From an uncultured Lachnospiraceae bacterium (GTDB lineage: Bacteria; Bacillota; Clostridia; Lachnospirales; Lachnospiraceae): a DNA stretch of 64,000 bases. The translations under genes were made by a program, and so were the position numbers. Positions 59,975 to 64,000 of this stretch are shown piece by piece; within the stretch, counting starts at the first letter, position 1; every line of letters begins with the position of its first letter. Under the pieces are notes generated by a model. It was not told the origin of the DNA and searched no databases. It saw only the letters and a program-made list of their open reading frames with translations. The stretch spans positions 1-64,000 of the forward strand of contig CANPTH010000012.1 in the NCBI GenBank assembly GCA_947576945.1, given 5' to 3'.

Positions 59975-62524
59975 ATGAACAAGATCAGGATCGAATCGCC
60001 GGAGGTGCAGGCTTTTGAGAAGGAACACACCGCGGCGGCGCGCAGGCTTGCACCGGAGTGTATGGTGCTTCTTAAGAATGACGGCACGCTTCCGCTGCAG
60101 GGAACGGGGAAGCTGGCTTTGTACGGCAGCGGCGCCAGGAAGACCATCAAGGGCGGAACGGGCTCCGGCGACGTGAATGTACGGCACTTCGTGACCGTGG
60201 AGGAAGGCTTGAAGAGTGCGGGATTCGAACTTACTACCGGCAGCTGGATGGACGGCTATGATCAGGTGGTGGCGGAGGCCAGGAAAACCTTTTTCGGGGG
60301 AATCCGTAAGGAAGCGGAAGCGGCAGGCGTGACGGGGCCGCAGATGATGATGTTTGCCATGGGAAGAAGCTGCCCGGAACCGGAGTATGAGCTGCCGCTT
60401 GACGGCGAGGGAGATACGGCGGTCTATGTGCTGGCCCGCAATTCGGGTGAAGGTGCGGATCGGAAACCGGCAGCAGGCGATATCAACCTGACGGCGACGG
60501 AGATTCGGGATATTCTGGCATTGCACGCGAAGTATGAGAAGTTTGTGCTTGTATTGAATGTGGGCGGTATGGTGGACTTAAAGCCGGTGGCGGCAGTGGG
60601 AACGATCCTGCTTCTGGGGCAGCTCGGTTCCGCCACGGGAGACGCGCTGGCGGATGTGCTTTTGGGTAAGTCTTATCCTTCCGGCAAGCTGACCATGACC
60701 TGGGCGCCGATCGAGGACTATGCGTCCACGGAAGGTTTCGGCGATCCTAACGATACATATTATAAGGAAGGCGTCTATGTAGGATACCGCTATTTTGATA
60801 CCATCGGCTATGTGCCCACCTATCCTTTCGGTTATGGTATGGGATACACCACATTTACTGTGGAGCCGAAGGAGCTGGCGGCGGATGCGGCGAAGGTATC
60901 CGTTACGGCGACGGTGACCAATACCGGCGCGGCAGCAGGTAAGGAAGTGGTGCAGGTTTACTATTCCGCGCCGGCAGGAAAGCTGGACAAACCTTATCAG
61001 GAGCTGGCGGGTTATGCGAAGACGAAGAAACTGGCTCCGGGGGAGAGCCAGGATGTGACGGTGACTTTTGACACGCAGTCCATGGCATCCTATTGTACAG
61101 AGTGCGCGTCCTATGTGATGGAGGCGGGTACTTACTATATCCGTGTGGGGAACAGTTCCCGTAATACCCATATCGCGGGAGCGGTGGCGCTGGATGAGAC
61201 CAAAGCGGTGGAGAAGGTGAAGAATATCTGCGGCGACAGTGGTTTTGAGGATCTGAAGCCGGAGCGCAATCCCATTACCTATGAAGGGGAAACGGAAGAG
61301 AAGGAAAATGCGAAGACGGTAGAGCTCAAGGCGGCAGACCTGGCGGTGAAGGAGACTGTCTATCAGGAAGCGCCGGCGGAGATTCCGGCAGGCCCGGCGG
61401 TGAGATGGGAAGAAGTGACAGGTGGGGCGAAGACGCTGGATGCGTTTGTGGCCGGCCTGAGCGACGAGCAGCTGGCGTATCTGTGTATCGGCGCCTATAA
61501 GGATGCGGAAGACCTGATGGAAGTGATCGGTAATGCGTCCACGTCGGTGGCGGGTGCCGCCGGGGAGACGACCCATCAGCTGGAGGAGATCGGCACACCC
61601 ACACTGGTGATGGCGGACGGCCCGGCAGGACTGCGTCTGGCGCCTACCTACAAGGTGGTAGACGGCAAAGCGAAGGCAACCTCTTCCAGTCTGCCCAGCG
61701 ATTTCATGGCATTGATGACGCCGGAAGAGCTGCAGGCCATGGCGGCCAATGCACCAAAGCCCAGCGAGGAAGAACTGGCAGCGCCCACCAATTATCAGTA
61801 CTGTGTGGCGATTCCCATCGGCACGGGCATTGCCCAGTCCTGGAATGATGATCTGGCGAAGCAGTTAGGCGATCTGGTAGGGGTTGAGATGGAGATGTTC
61901 GGCACCCATCTGTGGCTGGCGCCGGCTATGAATATTTACCGTTCTCCGCTGTGTGGACGTAACTTTGAGTATTATTCCGAGGATCCGTTCCTTTCCGGCT
62001 GCATCGCTGCGGATATCACGAACGGCGTGCAGGTACATGAGGGCTGTGCGACGACCATCAAGCACTATGCCTGCAACAATCAGGAGACCAACCGTTACTT
62101 CTCCAACAGTAACGTGGGAGAGCGGGCGCTGCGTGAGATCTACCTGAAAGGTTTTGAAATCTGTATCAAGAAATCGCAGCCGCACTTTATCATGACTTCC
62201 TACAACCTGATCAACGGCGAACATGCCTGCAGTACAAAGGATATCCAGACCTTTACGCTGCGCGACGAGTGGGGCTTTGCGGGCGTCGTGATGACCGACT
62301 GGCTGGTGACGGGCGGTATGGGACCAAAGGGTGAGAAGTGGCCGTGTGCATCCTGTGCGGGCAACGTGAAGGCAGGCAACGATATCACTATGCCGGGTAT
62401 CCCGTCCGACAAGGCGGATATCTTAAAGGCACTGGCGGATGAGAGCCATCCATATGCGCTTAGCAGGGCGGAACTGCAGCTGGCGGCGAAGAGAGTGCTG
62501 GGGATGATCCTGAAGCTGGCATAA
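59975..62524 (+). CDS. Glycoside hydrolase family 3 beta-glucosidase with swapped domain order
   Basis: An 849-residue cytoplasmic enzyme without signal peptide. It begins with what is normally the C-terminal alpha/beta sandwich (ECMVLLKNDGTLPL near residue 30; GSGDVNV), continues with a fibronectin-III-like segment (GYTTFTVEPKEL to YYIRVGNSS; about 290-395) and ends with the catalytic barrel (about 470-849). The barrel has RNFEYYSEDPFLSG, KHYACNNQETNR and the nucleophile Asp775 in VMTDW. This inverted order is known from Butyrivibrio and Ruminococcus GH3 enzymes. Ribosome site AAAGGAGGG. It likely cleaves short beta-glucosides. Confidence 0.93.
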   Translation: MNKIRIESPEVQAFEKEHTAAARRLAPECMVLLKNDGTLPLQGTGKLALYGSGARKTIKGGTGSGDVNVRHFVTVEEGLKSAGFELTTGSWMDGYDQVVAEARKTFFGGIRKEAEAAGVTGPQMMMFAMGRSCPEPEYELPLDGEGDTAVYVLARNSGEGADRKPAAGDINLTATEIRDILALHAKYEKFVLVLNVGGMVDLKPVAAVGTILLLGQLGSATGDALADVLLGKSYPSGKLTMTWAPIEDYASTEGFGDPNDTYYKEGVYVGYRYFDTIGYVPTYPFGYGMGYTTFTVEPKELAADAAKVSVTATVTNTGAAAGKEVVQVYYSAPAGKLDKPYQELAGYAKTKKLAPGESQDVTVTFDTQSMASYCTECASYVMEAGTYYIRVGNSSRNTHIAGAVALDETKAVEKVKNICGDSGFEDLKPERNPITYEGETEEKENAKTVELKAADLAVKETVYQEAPAEIPAGPAVRWEEVTGGAKTLDAFVAGLSDEQLAYLCIGAYKDAEDLMEVIGNASTSVAGAAGETTHQLEEIGTPTLVMADGPAGLRLAPTYKVVDGKAKATSSSLPSDFMALMTPEELQAMAANAPKPSEEELAAPTNYQYCVAIPIGTGIAQSWNDDLAKQLGDLVGVEMEMFGTHLWLAPAMNIYRSPLCGRNFEYYSEDPFLSGCIAADITNGVQVHEGCATTIKHYACNNQETNRYFSNSNVGERALREIYLKGFEICIKKSQPHFIMTSYNLINGEHACSTKDIQTFTLRDEWGFAGVVMTDWLVTGGMGPKGEKWPCASCAGNVKAGNDITMPGIPSDKADILKALADESHPYALSRAELQLAAKRVLGMILKLA

Positions 62525-62544
62525 CAGGCAGCGAGAGGTAAGAT

Positions 62545-62580
62545 AAAAGTTCCTATGGGCGGATGTTCATAGGAACTTTT
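62545..62580 (+). terminator. Terminator after the GH3 gene
   Basis: AAAAGTTCCTATG pairs perfectly with CATAGGAACTTTT (13 bp) around a 10-base loop, 20 bases after the stop codon; the stem itself supplies the T-run. Confidence 0.85.
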
Positions 62581-62622
62581 ATGTTTAGGCCAGACGCTGG
62601 ATATTGGCTTAACTATACTATA

Positions 62623-62651
62623 GTGAAATTGGTTACAGGAAAGAGTATAAT
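62623..62651 (+). promoter_or_regulatory. Promoter of the second GNAT gene
   Basis: GTGAAA (62623-62628), 17 bases, TATAAT (62646-62651). The start codon lies 44 bases on with GGGAGGCTT as ribosome site. Confidence 0.65.
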
Positions 62652-62695
62652 GTACACTAACAGAAAGCAGCAAGCAAGAGCGGGATGGGAGGCTT

Positions 62696-63160
62696 ATGGA
62701 TAACATTAGAAAGGCGGTAGTGCAGGATGCTTCAAGACTGGCAGAAATACTGATTTTTACCAAGAGAATAAATTATAGAAGAATCTTTCGTGATGACAGA
62801 GTTTCATTTGGGGAAATGCAGGTCTATCCTTTGGCGCAGGATTATATCACCAATCCTGAAAAGCTGGAAAATATATGGGTATATGACGATGAATTTGTGA
62901 AGGGAATGCTTCACGTAGAAGGCAGGAAGCTTACAGAGTTATATGTGGATTCTTTTTTCCAGAATGAGGGAATCGGAGCAAGGTTGATGGAGTTTGCAAT
63001 TCAAACATTTGATATTCAGAGTCTGTTTGTGTTAGAAAAAAACAGCAGTGCGATCCGCTTTTATAAACGCCATGGCTTTAGCCTGACAAAGGAACGGCGG
63101 TTAGAGGAAGGGACGACACAATATATAGTAAAGATGGAACGAAAAACCGGTATATTATAA
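62696..63160 (+). CDS. GNAT family N-acetyltransferase
   Basis: A 154-residue acetyltransferase. The N-terminus IRKAVVQDASRLAEILI, the strand LTELYVDSFFQNEGIGARLMEFA with the acetyl-CoA loop (about residues 83-95) and the C-terminal SLFVLEKNSSAIRFYKRHGF are all typical. It resembles small stand-alone acetyltransferases of amino groups; the substrate is not evident. It has its own promoter and lies alone, followed by the 724-base repeat-rich gap 63161-63884. Confidence 0.9.
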   Translation: MDNIRKAVVQDASRLAEILIFTKRINYRRIFRDDRVSFGEMQVYPLAQDYITNPEKLENIWVYDDEFVKGMLHVEGRKLTELYVDSFFQNEGIGARLMEFAIQTFDIQSLFVLEKNSSAIRFYKRHGFSLTKERRLEEGTTQYIVKMERKTGIL

Positions 63161-63198
63161 ACTTCCTGCTATGCAGGGAAAGACAAATTTATGATACA

Positions 63199-63249
63199 GC
63201 GGGCCGCATGGCCATCCATGCTGTGAAAACTGAAGACTTTCATGGCATA
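63199..63249. repeat. Structured intergenic repeat, copy 2
   Basis: Second copy of the 50-base block at 42753-42803, with the same GCATGG-CCAT-CCATGC hairpin; the following GAAAGTC-type stem is partly lost. Confidence 0.6.
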
Positions 63250-63476
63250 AGAGATAAGGGCACTATTATAGAGCCAGGAATCTAAGATACAGGTTCCCGG
63301 CTTTATTATTTGGCCTGGCAGCCGCGCAGGTGTTTTTGTGTGAAACTTAAGAATCTGCATCTGATGGACAATCTGTTCAGTCTTGTGATCATGTATGCGG
63401 TGTGCAGGAAGTGCAGAAAAAGAAAATGCAGAAGGCAGTGGAGTATATCGGGGAGCAAAAGGAGAAAACGGAAAAA

Positions 63477-63778
63477 ATTTCCACTCGTACGGTTGGACGC
63501 TCCAAAGAGCATCCAGCGGTCTGTCCGCATTGCCATAAACGGCATACAGACAAATCGTTGGATTGCAACGTAACAGTTCAGCCATCGGCTTCACTGTCAC
63601 GCGTGGTTACCATGTAACCAAAATGCACACAAAATGCATCCAAAAAAGTAAATTCCTTCGGAATTAACTTTGCAATTTTGGCGCTTGCATAACTCGCAAA
63701 ATCGCATACAGAGCGATTCTATTCGCGGAATAGTGCAAGGCTGAAATGTTATATTGCAACCGCACAGGTGAAAAAAAT
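63477..63778. mobile_element. Diverged copy of the 207-bp element, carrying a nested insertion
   Basis: The left end ATTTCCACTCGTACGGTTG and right end CAACCGCACAGGTGAAA match the terminal repeats of the element at 5071-5277. Internal blocks CTCCAAAGAGCATCCA and GGCATACAGACA are shared. It is interrupted at 63570-63752 by the IS66-type miniature element. Its right end lies four bases before the -35 box of the next promoter. Confidence 0.7.
63562..63760. mobile_element. IS66-type miniature element, nested copy with 8-bp target duplication
   Basis: The element is 63570-63752, with ends GTAACAGTTCAGCC and GGCTGAAATGTTAT. It is flanked by ATTGCAAC at 63562-63569 and 63753-63760. The uninterrupted sequence at 5253-5260 has ATTGCAAC once, so it serves as the empty site. 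Inside are GGTTAC-CAT-GTAACC, AATTCC-TTC-GGAATT and AATCG..CGATT hairpins. Confidence 0.78.
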
Positions 63779-63781
63779 ACG

Positions 63782-63818
63782 TTGACAAGATTTGGATGCT
63801 GTATTAAGATAACAGCAT
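63782..63818 (+). promoter_or_regulatory. Promoter with operator-like dyad
   Basis: TTGACA (63782-63787), 17 bases, TAAGAT (63805-63810). The -10 box is bracketed by ATGCTGT (63795-63801) and ACAGCAT (63812-63818), a perfect 7-bp dyad suited to repressor binding. Confidence 0.6.
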
Positions 63819-63884
63819 ACGTCGTGAAACAAACATAAGAATACGGTACGGCACAACAAAATTTTAAGGAAGGAGGTAACCGTT

Positions 63885-63998
63885 ATGTTGAACACCAATA
63901 AGGTTAGAACGTCAGCAGGTGTTGGCGCAGAATTGAATTATGCAGTACGGAAATTACCTCCGCAGACAGAGAAGAAGGAATGTTTACGTAGATTGTGA
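63885..63998 (+). CDS. 37-residue peptide at the window edge
   Basis: ATG at 63885 behind AAGGAAGGAGGTAACC, a near-ideal ribosome site. It encodes MLNTNKVRTSAGVGAELNYA followed by VRKLPPQTEKKECLRRL. Its TGA (63996-63998) overlaps an ATG at 63998, so a second gene probably starts there and continues outside the window. I do not recognise the family. It may be a leader for the downstream gene. Confidence 0.5.
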   Translation: MLNTNKVRTSAGVGAELNYAVRKLPPQTEKKECLRRL

Positions 63999-64000
63999 TG

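Overview
The window looks like a chromosome segment of a gut-type Lachnospiraceae (Clostridia, Firmicutes). Supporting signs are strong AGGAGG-type ribosome sites, low-to-medium GC, a CD1871A-type CxxC mini-protein, DUF1349 and AAA/PD-(D/E)XK family proteins, and CDP-glycerol-transferase-type surface-glycan genes. No rRNA, tRNA or CRISPR array was seen.

Layout. 1-1.1 kb: gene remnants and a GNAT acetyltransferase. 1.2-10.8 kb: a sensor kinase/response regulator pair, divergent from an operon of three consecutive membrane-fusion adaptors, a MacB-like permease and its ATPase. 10.9-12.6 kb: a tyrosine recombinase lying between two identical 25-bp sites in inverted orientation. The segment also holds a perfect-consensus sigma-A promoter that now points away from the next operon, so I read it as a self-encoded invertible promoter in the OFF orientation. 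12.65-44.06 kb: a one-strand run beginning with a divergent CsrA-like gene and continuing with surface-glycan genes (CDP-glycerol-type transferases, TagD-like cytidylyltransferases, GDPD, GT2/GT4 glycosyltransferases, AsnB, methyltransferases). About a dozen of these proteins carry the same Rossmann-like add-on. A probable mobile AAA-ATPase/PD-(D/E)XK cassette interrupts the run at 32.56-34.68 kb.

44.2-54 kb: a DEDD exonuclease, an AraC regulator divergent from an MFS transporter and a DUF1349 protein, an anchored hypothetical, a D,D-carboxypeptidase, a Rieske/FAD oxidoreductase and lrgAB. 53.7-59.6 kb: a TlpA-like lipoprotein, a CxxC mini-protein, a 25-residue leader, a membrane polyferredoxin and a heterodimeric ABC exporter. 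60-64 kb: a domain-swapped GH3 beta-glucosidase, a GNAT protein, nested miniature transposons and the start of another operon.

Three themes stand out. First is the invertible promoter in front of the glycan locus. Second is a family of multi-hairpin leaders that end in the Shine-Dalgarno sequence of the next gene (at least six loci); their stems covary between copies while loop or spacer sequence is kept. Third is the number of small inverted-repeat elements (at least five families), one family with 8-bp target duplications visible in two copies. All functions are read from sequence; no search or fold was run.
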